Shown here: piece by piece, positions 1 to 7,134 of the stretch | How the letters are laid out: each line of letters opens with the position of its first letter | How positions within the stretch are numbered: the first letter of the stretch is position 1 | DNA from: Heyndrickxia coagulans DSM 1 = ATCC 7050 | GTDB lineage: Bacteria > Bacillota > Bacilli > Bacillales > Bacillaceae_C | Reading direction: 5' to 3' | Assembly: GCF_000290615.1 (NCBI RefSeq) | Contig: NZ_ALAS01000206.1 | Location: 1 to 64,000 of the forward strand | DNA length: 64,000 nucleotides | Program-made: the position numbers and the translations under genes | The notes under the pieces: model-generated | Told to the model about the DNA's origin: nothing | Databases searched by the model: none | Seen by the model: only the letters and a program-made list of their open reading frames with translations

Positions 1-80
1 CTCTAATTATTTAAATTATTACATATTTAGCCGCATTTTTGGGGGGGAATAGTTAAATTATCACGAAAAATTTTTACTCC

Positions 81-509
81 TCAGAGCTGTCTTTTTAAAA
101 AAACATAACTGACTTTATCATAATCCATTTTTTCTTCATAAAACCGGTGTGCGTCTTTTCTCTGCAGGCCGGATGACAGGGATACAATGCCGTATCCGTT
201 TTCGCCGGCCTGTTTTTCCACATGCGCCAAAAGCCTGGCGCCGTACCCTTTTGATCTGTGCGCTTCATCCGTCACCAGGTCGCATACCCAAATAAACCGC
301 CCGTTGTACAAGGTAATCATCGGCATATAGCCGGTTACCGCCACAATGTTTCCGTCATCTATTACTGCGGCCATCTTGTAATCCGATTTTTCTGCCGCCT
401 CTTCCACCAGCTGGAGATAGTGTTCTTCGTCCAAATGTTTACGCAGCTGTTTCATCACCGGAAACGCTGCTTTCCACTCTTCCCGGTTTGCAAGTTCTTT
501 TATTTCCAT
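81..509 (-). CDS. GNAT family N-acetyltransferase
   Basis: This 142-residue protein has the GNAT fold signature. The acetyl-CoA binding motif A is visible as TDEAHRSKGYGARLLAHVEKQA at about residues 85-107, followed by RKDAHRFYEEKMDY near the C-terminus. Substrate is not predictable. The start ATG follows AGAAGGGG with an eight-base gap. The reading frame is, however, open upstream into the C-terminal half of the preceding broken GNAT gene with no stop codon between them. Expression as a separate protein or as the second half of a tandem GNAT fusion are both possible. It is the last gene of a three-gene acetyltransferase run transcribed leftwards. Confidence 0.75.
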   Translation of the reverse strand: MEIKELANREEWKAAFPVMKQLRKHLDEEHYLQLVEEAAEKSDYKMAAVIDDGNIVAVTGYMPMITLYNGRFIWVCDLVTDEAHRSKGYGARLLAHVEKQAGENGYGIVSLSSGLQRKDAHRFYEEKMDYDKVSYVFLKRQL

Positions 510-1000
510 CTGTATATCCCCTTCTTTGCCTAAATGGTAATGCATAATAATCAATTCGCCTTTTTTTCCAAACATCCTGCCCCCTTCATCCACAAACCCG
601 GCTTGTCTGTACAAATTTTGGGCAGCAACATTTTCCGTATTCACCCCAAGAACCATCTGCTCTATTTCCAGAAAATGGGTACGGACAAAATGGGGCAGCT
701 GTTTTAAACATTGCCTGGCGTATTTTTTTCCCTGCTGGTGGAAATCGGTTGAAAACGTCCGCAGCAATATGGCATGCGGATGATTTGTATATGGCCTGGC
801 GCCATTTTTTCATGGAGCACAAAAAAGTTTGTGATCCTGCCATGCCGGATTGCAACAACAGGGTGCCGTTCCGGATCATCTTTTGCAAGGGCAATGGCTT
901 CATCCGGATGGCCGGTGAAACGGAGCTGATCATCCGTTATTGTATAGTTGTCCAATTGCTGCTTGAAATCATTATGGTAAAAGACCAGTTCCAATTCCAT
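510..1000 (-). pseudogene. GNAT acetyltransferase, frameshifted
   Basis: The N-terminal half (MELELVFYHNDFKQQLDNYTI... to NFFVLHEK) lies in one frame. The C-terminal half (ILLRTFSTDFHQQGKKYARQCL... to GKKGELIIMHYHL) lies in another. The frames join at a run of six T (plus strand, 805-810); one extra T would restore a continuous GNAT protein reading HEKNGARPYTNHPHAILLRTFSTDF. The C-terminal part keeps the motif A region and the NVAAQNLYRQAGF motif typical of the family. The start ATG overlaps the stop of the upstream GNAT gene (TAATG), which implies translational coupling. It is either a genuine frameshift or a homopolymer sequencing error. Confidence 0.7.
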
Positions 1001-1512
1001 TACCCCTTGCATGTCGTTTCTACCAAATCGAGGGATAACCGTACCATATCCCGGCAGCGAATCCCGTTTTCATATATCGTTTCAGCATAATGCCTGACGA
1101 AAAAGCCTCTGTCCACCCCGGAGATCCGGAAACCGCATTTTTGATACAAGGCCAGCTGGCTGATGCTGGAATTGCCGGTGCCTACTTCGATCGTTTTAAA
1201 TCCTCTTTTTCCTGCCCTCCGGATGGCATCCAGCACAAGCCGTTTTCCAAAACCTTTCCCTTGATGTTTTTTTGCAACCGCCACATTCGCCAATTCCACG
1301 ATTCCCGGCCTCGCCGGTAGCAGGATGTAAACGCCGATCACCTTTTCTTCAATTTCCGCCACATAGCATTCTCCGCGGTTGGCATAAGCCATCACCATTT
1401 CGCGTGACGGGTCGGCAAGGAGCAGTAAATCCATCGGAAGTGTTTCCTTGCCGCCCAGCCGCCGGATGTTTAACGCATTTTTTGCTTCCAAAACTGCCAG
1501 CTCCCCATCCAT
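1000..1512 (-). CDS. GNAT family N-acetyltransferase (YvbK-like)
   Basis: A 170-residue single-domain acetyltransferase. Motif A (VAVAKKHQGKGFGKRLVLDAI) sits at about residues 77-97 and is followed by TIEVGTGNSSISQLALYQKCGFRI, a segment I associate with the B. subtilis YvbK group. Substrate is unknown. It begins a leftward run of three GNAT genes, and its stop overlaps the next start by one base. The annotated ATG has a poor ribosome site. An in-frame TTG at 1491, preceded by GGGGAG at nine bases, is an attractive alternative start that removes seven residues. The family assignment is firm; the YvbK link is from memory of its sequence. Confidence 0.8.
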   Translation of the reverse strand: MDGELAVLEAKNALNIRRLGGKETLPMDLLLLADPSREMVMAYANRGECYVAEIEEKVIGVYILLPARPGIVELANVAVAKKHQGKGFGKRLVLDAIRRAGKRGFKTIEVGTGNSSISQLALYQKCGFRISGVDRGFFVRHYAETIYENGIRCRDMVRLSLDLVETTCKG

Positions 1513-1678
1513 ATTTTGTTAAATTCTAACATATCTTTCTTTATCAGTCTATCATCCTAGGAACATTTCATCAATTCTGCCTTTTATGCAGGGATGCAAA
1601 CGAAAGTTCTCCTTTTTATGATAAAATAATGGCAGACAGTACTTTTCGGGAATATAGGGAGGCGGAGATTTAGAAACG

Positions 1679-2413
1679 CTGTTTTTTAAAACTTTTGTTT
1701 GGCTTTGTTTTGCCGGTCTCGTGATCTATACTTACCTGTATGGAAAAAATGAAAAAAAGATGGATGCAAAAGTTTTTCTGATCCGGAAAATCTGGTATTT
1801 GGTTTATTTATTCGGTGCGCTGGTTTACTGGACGATCCATCCGGCGAGCATTTTCATGAATTTTAAAAACTATGCCATCACCGCGCTTATTTTTGCAGCA
1901 ATCGACGGTTTTATTTTTTTAAATATGTATTTCCGCAAAACCGGAAAATATGAATTGGAAAGATTTACGAAAACCGTTTCTGCAAATGAGTCTCTGATCC
2001 AGGACAATCTGTTAATGGCTAAAAATATGCTCGACATCTTGAATGATGAGGGCATCGTAGGGTATTATGGTAGTAAAGAAGGATATCTGTTAGGTTTAAA
2101 AGAAGTGCTGGCATCTTATGCGGAAAAAGCGGATATGAGCGTTAACATTTTGCCGTTTACCACCCCGCCAGAAAAAGATCAGGCATTGTATAGTTTCGCA
2201 AATCCCGGTTCCGCCCGCGCGAAATTGGACAGGCTGGAGACGGTGTATCATATTGATGAAAACTATGCGCTCCATCCGATTTATCTGTTTCATGATGCAT
2301 TGTATCTATTAAAAATACCCGGTTCCAGAGCCATTACAGAAATGGATTGTATCCTGTTTGTCATCATGGCCCATGTTTATGATTTTGCGGCTCCGTCGGA
2401 CGACATGGATTGA
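1679..2413 (+). CDS. spoIISA: SpoIISA-type toxin (membrane toxin of SpoIIS system)
   Basis: The protein resembles B. subtilis SpoIISA along its whole length. It has an N-terminal hydrophobic helix (LFFKTFVWLCFAGLVIYTYLY), then IRKIWYLVYLFGALVYWT and a third membrane segment YAITALIFAAIDGFIFLN, then a cytosolic domain ending in a DCILFVIMAHVYDF segment. SpoIISA damages the cell envelope and is neutralised by SpoIISB. The start is unusual. The first GTG in frame (1721) would delete most of the first membrane helix. The frame stays open upstream behind GGGAGGCGGAG (1657-1667), and the only start-like codon that keeps helix 1 is CTG at 1679, used here. A mutated or mis-sequenced start is possible. 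The antitoxin gene follows directly. Confidence 0.8.
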   Translation: MFFKTFVWLCFAGLVIYTYLYGKNEKKMDAKVFLIRKIWYLVYLFGALVYWTIHPASIFMNFKNYAITALIFAAIDGFIFLNMYFRKTGKYELERFTKTVSANESLIQDNLLMAKNMLDILNDEGIVGYYGSKEGYLLGLKEVLASYAEKADMSVNILPFTTPPEKDQALYSFANPGSARAKLDRLETVYHIDENYALHPIYLFHDALYLLKIPGSRAITEMDCILFVIMAHVYDFAAPSDDMD

Positions 2414-2433
2414 AAAACAAGGCGGTGACAAAA

Positions 2434-2613
2434 ATGAAAAAAAACAGCGCGCTCCTGGCACAGAGAAATGAAACCGGAAATATCCGGAGAACTTTCAGAA
2501 GAAAATCAAGAGTCCGTGTTCCTTCGGTTGGCACAAGCCCGACGACTTTAAAAATCATGAAAGAAAACGAACAGATCCTGAAAAAGTACGGCAAAAAATC
2601 TTCAGGGCAATAA
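2434..2613 (+). CDS. spoIISB: SpoIISB-type antitoxin
   Basis: This is a 59-residue, very basic protein. Its C-terminal segment SPTTLKIMKENEQILKKYGKK aligns with the SpoIISB end of B. subtilis (SPHTARIFKENERLIDEY...), the region that wraps the cytosolic domain of SpoIISA. The N-terminal part (ALLAQRNETGNIRRTFRRKS) is less conserved. It lies 20 bases after the toxin stop and has its own ribosome site (AAGGCGGTGA). A TTG further upstream at 2410 overlaps the toxin stop but has no ribosome site. The stop codon is embedded in the terminator hairpin. Size, order and similarity agree with a SpoIIS operon. Confidence 0.8.
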   Translation: MKKNSALLAQRNETGNIRRTFRRKSRVRVPSVGTSPTTLKIMKENEQILKKYGKKSSGQ

Positions 2614-2642
2614 CAAACCGGTTATTGCCCTTCATATTTTTT
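2604..2642 (+). terminator. Rho-independent terminator of spoIISAB
   Basis: An 11-bp perfect stem (AGGGCAATAAC / GTTATTGCCCT) with a six-base loop, followed by a T-rich stretch. It includes the spoIISB stop codon. Confidence 0.8.
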
Positions 2643-2986
2643 CGCAGCTTTGCATACACTATTGCAGATAATCAGCTGAGGTGATCATGGGAAAAAGTTC
2701 CATAAAGAAACAAGCGTTTACTCTCCGCCCCCTTCCGCTTCCCCAATGGAAAAAAACAGAAAAAAACAGACAGCGGAACTCCTCAGCTTTATGGATAAGC
2801 TGAAAAATAAGCGGGCAACATGAAACATCCGCAGCCAGTAAAAATACAGTCAGCCCCATAAGCTTTTTTTAACATCCAGCAGCCCCCTCAGCTCAGCACT
2901 TTTTTATGAAAACTCGGCTATAACAACTTCCCATCCCGCCCAAAACAACAGCAGGACGCTATCTGCTGTCGCGTTTTTCAGCATGC

Positions 2987-3202
2987 TTAATGCGTTTTGA
3001 TCAGGATGGCACCCATCACAATACAGAATGCTGAAAGGTACATCCACCAGGTTGGCAGTATAGGGAAACCCGATAATACATCGAATATTTCAATCAGCAC
3101 AAATACCTTTTGGGTTTTCGGGGAAAATTCCCGGTAGGCTTTCCATTCTTTTCTGAACTACAAAATGCCAAACGGAAGAAGAATCACCCCAGCCAGTTTC
3201 AA
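2987..3202 (-). pseudogene. Small two-helix membrane protein with internal amber stop
   Basis: Reading leftwards from a TTG behind AGGGGATG, the frame gives MKLAGVILLPFGIL, a TAG stop (plus-strand 3158-3160), then FRKEWKAYREFSPKTQKVFVLIEIFDVLSGFPILPTWWMYLSAFCIVMGAILIKTH. The second part is a credible membrane protein tail with an SPKTQKVF basic loop and a long hydrophobic helix. The TAG probably replaces a TGG. I do not recognise the family. The rest of the 2.65-3.44 kb stretch shows no convincing gene. Confidence 0.5.
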
Positions 3203-3443
3203 AAAATCATCCCCTGTCTGCAAGCGTTACTTCCTATACTGAATATTGCGGGCACACTTCTTGTGCATTGAATATTGTGAAATCATCTGCAGTAACATTA
3301 TTCTCCCGAGCCCCACTTGGCAAAACAGAAAGCCGGGCATTGATAATCATATTTTTGCAAATTGATCTTCCTTTTCCTACCCAAATAGCCTAAATTATTT
3401 TGCACAAATCGCTCCCGCGTTCCCATTTCTTATGTTTATAACA

Positions 3444-3472
3444 TTGGAATGTTGCATATTATTAAATAATAT
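3444..3472 (+). promoter_or_regulatory. Candidate sigma-A promoter for signal peptidase gene
   Basis: TTGGAA and TAATAT boxes separated by 17 bases, about 65 bases upstream of the start codon. Confidence 0.5.
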
Positions 3473-3536
3473 AAAGGATTTCCTGCCTTTCTGGAAGAAT
3501 AGATTACGATGAAGATATGTTATGGGAGCTGGTCAA

Positions 3537-4064
3537 ATGAGCAAAGGAATAAAAAGCTTGTTAAAATCATTCATATTTGCCATTCTGCTTGTTGCGGTCA
3601 TCAGGGGATTTTTCATTGCCCCTTATATGGTTGAAGGGGAATCAATGGAGCCGACACTTCATAACCACGATAAAATTCTCGTTTATAAAGTCCATTCTGC
3701 TGCCGATTACCAAAGAGGCGATATCATCATCATCAAGGGAGAAACGGAAAACTATGTAAAGCGGATTATCGGCCTTCCCGGAGATACCATTCTAGTCAAA
3801 AATGACCATCTCTACATTAATGGGAAGTTGCACAAAGAGCCTTACCTTGCAAAAAACCTGAAAGCAGCACGTAAAAAAGGCAGCAAGCTGACGAATAATT
3901 TTGGGCCTCTCACCGTGCCAAAAAATAAATATTTCGTAATGGGCGATAACCGGTTGTACAGCGAAGACAGTAGAAACGGGCTCGGCCTTATTCCGAAGAA
4001 AGAACTCGTGGGAAAAACCGAAGCGGTATTTTACCCGCTCTCGCAAATCCGGGAAGTCCGTTAA
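3537..4064 (+). CDS. Type I signal peptidase
   Basis: This membrane-bound serine protease removes signal peptides from secreted proteins. The 175-residue protein has one N-terminal membrane helix (about residues 11-29), the catalytic serine motif GESMEPTL (Ser36), the catalytic lysine region NYVKRIIGLPGD (Lys75), and the box E motif GDNRLYSEDSR near residue 137. This is the layout of the single-helix Bacillus SipS/SipT group. Start ATG 3537 is chosen because GGGAG precedes it by about eight bases; an ATG at 3522 adds five residues with no ribosome site. The gene stands alone, surrounded by decayed ORFs. Confidence 0.92.
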   Translation: MSKGIKSLLKSFIFAILLVAVIRGFFIAPYMVEGESMEPTLHNHDKILVYKVHSAADYQRGDIIIIKGETENYVKRIIGLPGDTILVKNDHLYINGKLHKEPYLAKNLKAARKKGSKLTNNFGPLTVPKNKYFVMGDNRLYSEDSRNGLGLIPKKELVGKTEAVFYPLSQIREVR

Positions 4065-4118
4065 CTATTCTTGCGGGCAGAGCCGGTATCTATTAATAAA
4101 AAGCAGAGGGGAATTTCC

Positions 4119-4175
4119 TTGAAACACGCTTTAGTGGCAGGCAGAACCGGCATGCTTTCCGCTTTACATCAATGA
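4119..4175 (+). pseudogene. N-terminal stub of a short-chain dehydrogenase
   Basis: A TTG behind AGAGGGG opens the peptide MKHALVAGRTGMLSALHQ, then a TGA. The start resembles the nucleotide-binding N-terminus of short-chain dehydrogenases (MKHALVxGGTGML). Nothing downstream continues the Rossmann fold, so this looks like a truncated remnant. Confidence 0.45.
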
Positions 4176-4201
4176 ATTTCAAATTTCTTCCCCTAATGCT
4201 T

Positions 4202-4399
4202 TTAAAATATTGCTCCAATCAACAAGAAAATAATGCTTGCTAATAAGAAAGCTGAAGGAACACCTATTAAGCCTCTATTTAGATATAACTTAAATCCATC
4301 CTACTTTGTATTAAACGATAATCTGGGGATATAATACGAAATCAAGATAATCACTGATACCACAATAAAGATAGCTGTAATACTGTCCATCGTTTTCAT
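4202..4399 (-). pseudogene. Small membrane protein with internal amber stop
   Basis: Leftward frame with a good ribosome site (GAAGAGGTG). It reads MKTMDSITAIFIVVSVIILISYYIPRLSFNTK, TAG, then DGFKLYLNRGLIGVPSAFLLASIIFLLIGAIF. The two hydrophobic helices around a short loop look like a small membrane protein split by a single stop. The first 32 residues alone could also be a functional one-helix peptide. The family is not recognised. Confidence 0.45.
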
Positions 4400-4563
4400 C
4401 ACCTCTTCATAAGATTATCGTGCCCATTAATTTCCGTTTTTTCTATCCTGAAAAATTGCACCGGCTGATTTTCATTCTTCCTCTGGTGCCGCGTTCACTG
4501 CGGCATGGGTGTCTAAATCCAAATAGTTTGCCACTCTTTATATTTGCACTCAGAGGAGCAAAT

Positions 4564-4683
4564 ATGGCTCCTAATATGGTTTCTGCTACAGTCCAGGCAA
4601 TGACAGGACTTAACGTTACAGGTGGTGCCGGTGCCGGTGCCGGTGCCTTGATACCTTGTTTCATTGCCGGTAAAAATCTATAG
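4564..4683 (+). CDS. Small Gly/Ala-rich ORF, function unknown
   Basis: An ATG preceded by AGAGGAG at six bases opens a 39-residue peptide, MAPNMVSATVQAMTGLNVTGGAGAGAGALIPCFIAGKNL. A perfect tandem of four GGTGCC hexamers (4624-4647) encodes the GAGAGAGA stretch. The TGG-AGAG boundary loosely recalls a double-glycine leader, but no transporter or immunity gene is nearby. The antisense frame is also open. It may be a chance ORF. Confidence 0.25.
   Translation: MAPNMVSATVQAMTGLNVTGGAGAGAGALIPCFIAGKNL
4624..4647. repeat. Hexanucleotide tandem repeat (GGTGCC x4)
   Basis: Four perfect head-to-tail copies of a six-base unit, preceded by one partial GGT. Copy number could vary by slippage without changing frame. 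Confidence 0.8.
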
Positions 4684-5769
4684 GGATTGAGACATTTTGC
4701 CCATGGTTTCTTCAGCTTCTTTTATGACATGGTCAATCAATGCTTTTGCCGTTTGATGTTTTGCGAGCCGCGGACTTTGGCCGGACCAAAGTGACATAAA
4801 CTCACGGTTGTTCTGCTTTCCGGCAGCCTTTCTGATATCCTGTGTGAGCGCATTTTGCACGGGATAATCCGGAAAAAGCGCTTCATGCGGCTTCATTTCC
4901 GAGATAAACGCATTTTTTACGCCTCTTGCCCATTTTCCGGAAAATGACCGGGTGAGGACAAGCTCATCTTCTTTCGCATGGAGAACGGCTTCCTTATGGG
5001 CCTGATGTGCGCCGCTTTCCTTACAGGCCAGGAAGGCGGTTCCCATTTGCACGCCTTTTGCCCCCAAGCAAAGCGCTGCTGCAAGCCCCCTGCCATCCAT
5101 TATGCCGCCTGCCGCAATGACGGGAATCCGGACATTGTCGGCAACCTGGGGAACCAGTGACATCAGGCCAATCATGCTTTCCTCATGGTCTTTCAAAAAG
5201 TTTCCCCGGTGGCCCCCCGCTTCACTGCCTTGCGCAACCACCATATCCATCCCGGCCTGCTCCGCTTCAACCGCTTCATCGACGGTTGTTGCCGTTCCAA
5301 TTAGGAGGATCCCGTTTTGTTTCAGCCTTTCGATCACTTCCCCGGAAGGTATTCCAAAAGTAAATGAACAAACAGGCACTTTCTCTTCGACAGCCACTTG
5401 CACCTGTGCCAAAAATTGATTTTGCACGCGATGAAGATCAGGAACTTCTATTTCTGCTTTTGCCTCCACCTTTAACTGTTTGCGGATCCGATTTAAAATG
5501 TCATTTGCGGCTGTTATTTTTTCATTTGCCGCTTCAAACCCGCCGGGAACAAAAAAATTGATGCCAAAAAGGTTTCCGGTTAACTGTTTGATTTCCCGGA
5601 TTTGTTCTTTTGTTTGGGCAGCGGTCAAGTACCCCGCCCCGATCATGCCCAGCCCGCCGGCGTTTGACACCGCAGCCACCAACTCTGGTGTTGTGATGCC
5701 CCCTGCCATCGGAGCCTGAATCATCGGGTACCGTGTTTTCAGCCGTTTGGCCAAATCGTTTTTCAACAT
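4678..5769 (-). CDS. Nitronate monooxygenase (2-nitropropane dioxygenase family)
   Basis: An FMN enzyme that oxidises alkyl nitronates such as propionate-3-nitronate. The 363-residue protein shows the family's TIM-barrel landmarks: YPMIQAPMAGGITTPELVAAVSNAGGLGMIGAGYL at the N-terminus, VVAQGSEAGGHRG with the catalytic-region histidine near residue 178, IPVIAAGGIMDGRGLAAALCLGAKGVQMGTAFL for FMN phosphate binding, and KNAFI near the C-terminus. The start ATG lies behind GGGGAGG. The frame is open further upstream but runs into a DUF4440 pseudogene, so the longer version is rejected. A near-consensus cre-like element lies about 50 bases upstream. Confidence 0.9.
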   Translation of the reverse strand: MLKNDLAKRLKTRYPMIQAPMAGGITTPELVAAVSNAGGLGMIGAGYLTAAQTKEQIREIKQLTGNLFGINFFVPGGFEAANEKITAANDILNRIRKQLKVEAKAEIEVPDLHRVQNQFLAQVQVAVEEKVPVCSFTFGIPSGEVIERLKQNGILLIGTATTVDEAVEAEQAGMDMVVAQGSEAGGHRGNFLKDHEESMIGLMSLVPQVADNVRIPVIAAGGIMDGRGLAAALCLGAKGVQMGTAFLACKESGAHQAHKEAVLHAKEDELVLTRSFSGKWARGVKNAFISEMKPHEALFPDYPVQNALTQDIRKAAGKQNNREFMSLWSGQSPRLAKHQTAKALIDHVIKEAEETMGKMSQSL

Positions 5770-5820
5770 CCAAATTCCTCCCCTTTGCCTTTCCCCCATT
5801 GTAACAGGTTTCCATATTGT

Positions 5821-5834
5821 TTTAAACGTTTTCA
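5821..5834 (-). promoter_or_regulatory. Possible CcpA (cre-like) site upstream of nitronate monooxygenase
   Basis: On the minus strand this reads TGAAAACGTTTAAA, which differs from the cre consensus at one of the conserved positions. It sits between the DUF4440 remnant and the start of the nitronate monooxygenase. Confidence 0.25.
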
Positions 5835-5848
5835 AAATAATGAAAACA

Positions 5849-6198
5849 TTATTTGGAGGAGGCAACCGTTCCTTGGTGAAAAACCATTTTCCAGCTCCTG
5901 TCCGTATATTTCCAAACGGAACTGCGCAAGGTTTGCTGCTTTCTTGTTCGGTCGTCCACCCTTTAGGTTGCAAGGACCACGCCATCAGCCAATGGATGCA
6001 TTTCAAAATCTGTAAGCGCCATCTCCCTCACCCCAATGCCGCCCGGTCCGGTATATTTCCGTTTATGCCAGATGTTTCCCGATGAGCCGAATTCAAAAAA
6101 GATTCCGCCAGCAATGCGCCCAATTTTGCCGGATCCGAGCGTGTCGAAGGTTCAAGCAGCGATTTTTCCAATTGGAGGATATGTTCTTTAAGTGACAA
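5849..6198 (-). pseudogene. DUF4440 (NTF2-like) protein, broken
   Basis: Frame one gives LSLKEHILQLEKSLLEPSTRSDPAKLGALLAE. After a one-base shift at a T run the protein continues as FFEFGSSGNIWHKRKYTGPGGIGVREMALTDFEMHPLADGVVLAT, then an in-frame TAA, then RVDDRTRKQQTLRSSVWKYTDRSWKMVFHQGTVASSK. The joined sequence is a typical DUF4440 domain (Leu-rich helix, FFEFGSSG, RSSVWKY...W.M.FHQGT). With one frameshift plus one nonsense codon it is very likely a true pseudogene. Confidence 0.7.
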
Positions 6199-6360
6199 GA
6201 TTTTGCATCCTGTCTTCTTTAAGATTTGTTTACTATGCTACATAAAGCGAACGAAATTTTGCCATTCTGTTGCCTGTCCAAATGAATGATGTGATTTTTA
6301 TTAGTTTTAAAGCAGAGCTTTTCAAAATATGGGCAGAAAAAACCTTTCTATATCAATATG

Positions 6361-6389
6361 TTGTATTTGTGTTGTTTTTCTGTTATAAT
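6361..6389 (+). promoter_or_regulatory. Candidate sigma-A promoter
   Basis: TTGTAT and a perfect TATAAT separated by 17 bases. It lies 175 bases upstream of the small ORF at 6565, so the transcript would have a long leader. Confidence 0.55.
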
Positions 6390-6564
6390 TCTATAAGTGT
6401 AAAGCCCGAGTCCCGCAAAAAATTCCTGCGCACGACGGATAACATGAAACTGCCCGCTGCAATATTTTTACTACTAACTGCGTCTTCAACTTCTAACAAA
6501 CTTTCCGAACGAAGCATATGTTTTAAAAAAGAACAATGGGTAAACAAAGAAGAGGTGATAACAT

Positions 6565-6711
6565 ATGAGAAACAGAATTTTCAACTTCATTATTGACGGA
6601 CGATTGATTACGGTAAAAGGAAAGTCCGTTAAAGAAGCAAAGCGCCATGCACAACAAATTGCGCAAAGCATGAAAACGGAAGAAAACATGGGCAACCAGT
6701 CAGCCATCTGA
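6565..6711 (+). CDS. Small conserved-looking protein, function unknown
   Basis: A 48-residue basic peptide, MRNRIFNFIIDGRLITVKGKSVKEAKRHAQQIAQSMKTEENMGNQSAI. The predicted layout is a short beta hairpin followed by a helix. The ATG follows AAGAAGAGGTG at six bases. A good promoter lies upstream and a terminator overlaps the stop codon, so it is a complete transcription unit. I do not recognise the family. The FIIDGRLITVKGKSVKEA pattern looks like a small folded domain, not a chance ORF. Confidence 0.6.
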   Translation: MRNRIFNFIIDGRLITVKGKSVKEAKRHAQQIAQSMKTEENMGNQSAI

Positions 6712-6726
6712 TTGGCTGCCTTTTCC
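6691..6726 (+). terminator. Rho-independent terminator
   Basis: A 13-base imperfect stem (GGCAACCAGTCAG / CTGATTGGCTGCC) with a four-base loop, followed by TTTTCC. It overlaps the end of the small ORF. Confidence 0.75.
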
Positions 6727-6836
6727 ATTTTTCCGGGTAAACAGGCATCTCAGCGGTAAAGAAATATTTAGTTTTTTATAATATTATTATGTAAACTAGT
6801 TCCCGTTTTTTGGAGCGTGGCTGTCCCGTTCTTTTG

Positions 6837-6867
6837 AAAAATGGCGTGTATTCCACACGCCATTTTT
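6837..6867 (-). terminator. Bidirectional terminator hairpin
   Basis: Perfect stem ATGGCGTGT / ACACGCCAT with A and T runs on both sides. It lies just beyond the stop of the DUF4023 gene. Confidence 0.8.
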
Positions 6868-6986
6868 TAGTGCCGGTTTGTCGGCAGCTTTTCACTCGGG
6901 CTTCCGTTCCCCTGCCGTTTTTTATTTTGTTCCTGCTTCTTTTGCTGTTCATTCAGCTTCTGCACATATTCATTCGTGTTGTCCAT
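6867..6986 (-). CDS. DUF4023-type small protein
   Basis: The 39-residue product MDNTNEYVQKLNEQQKKQEQNKKRQGNGSPSEKLPTNRH matches the DUF4023 pattern known from Bacillus (MDNTxEFVxKL...KNxxRQGxGxPxxxLP). Function is unknown; the family is small, highly charged and found in spore formers. A strong ribosome site (GGAGG) lies seven bases upstream of the ATG, and a terminator follows the stop directly. Confidence 0.75.
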   Translation of the reverse strand: MDNTNEYVQKLNEQQKKQEQNKKRQGNGSPSEKLPTNRH

Positions 6987-7134
6987 GTTTATACCTCCTT
7001 CCGTCCTTGTTACTTTAACCAAGACCCGGGCAAGCATGCACGCATTTTGGATTTCCAGACGGGAAATTCGCTTTCATGATTGCGCAATTTTACAGTGATA
7101 TTGCCAATTTCTCATTTCACCATTTTGCACTTTT

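Noticed and set aside
2659..2859. Leftward 66-codon ORF downstream of spoIISB
   Set aside because: No ribosome site, Phe/Cys-rich composition unlike neighbouring proteins, and no family resemblance.
4443..4664. Leftward ORF with an APAPAPAP run opposite the small Gly/Ala ORF
   Set aside because: The repeat reads as AP on one strand and GA on the other. The leftward start lacks a ribosome site, and the C-terminal half is low quality.
5770..6006. N-terminal extension of the nitronate monooxygenase
   Set aside because: It is the out-of-frame reading of the DUF4440 pseudogene. The family N-terminus begins at the ATG at 5769 with a good ribosome site.
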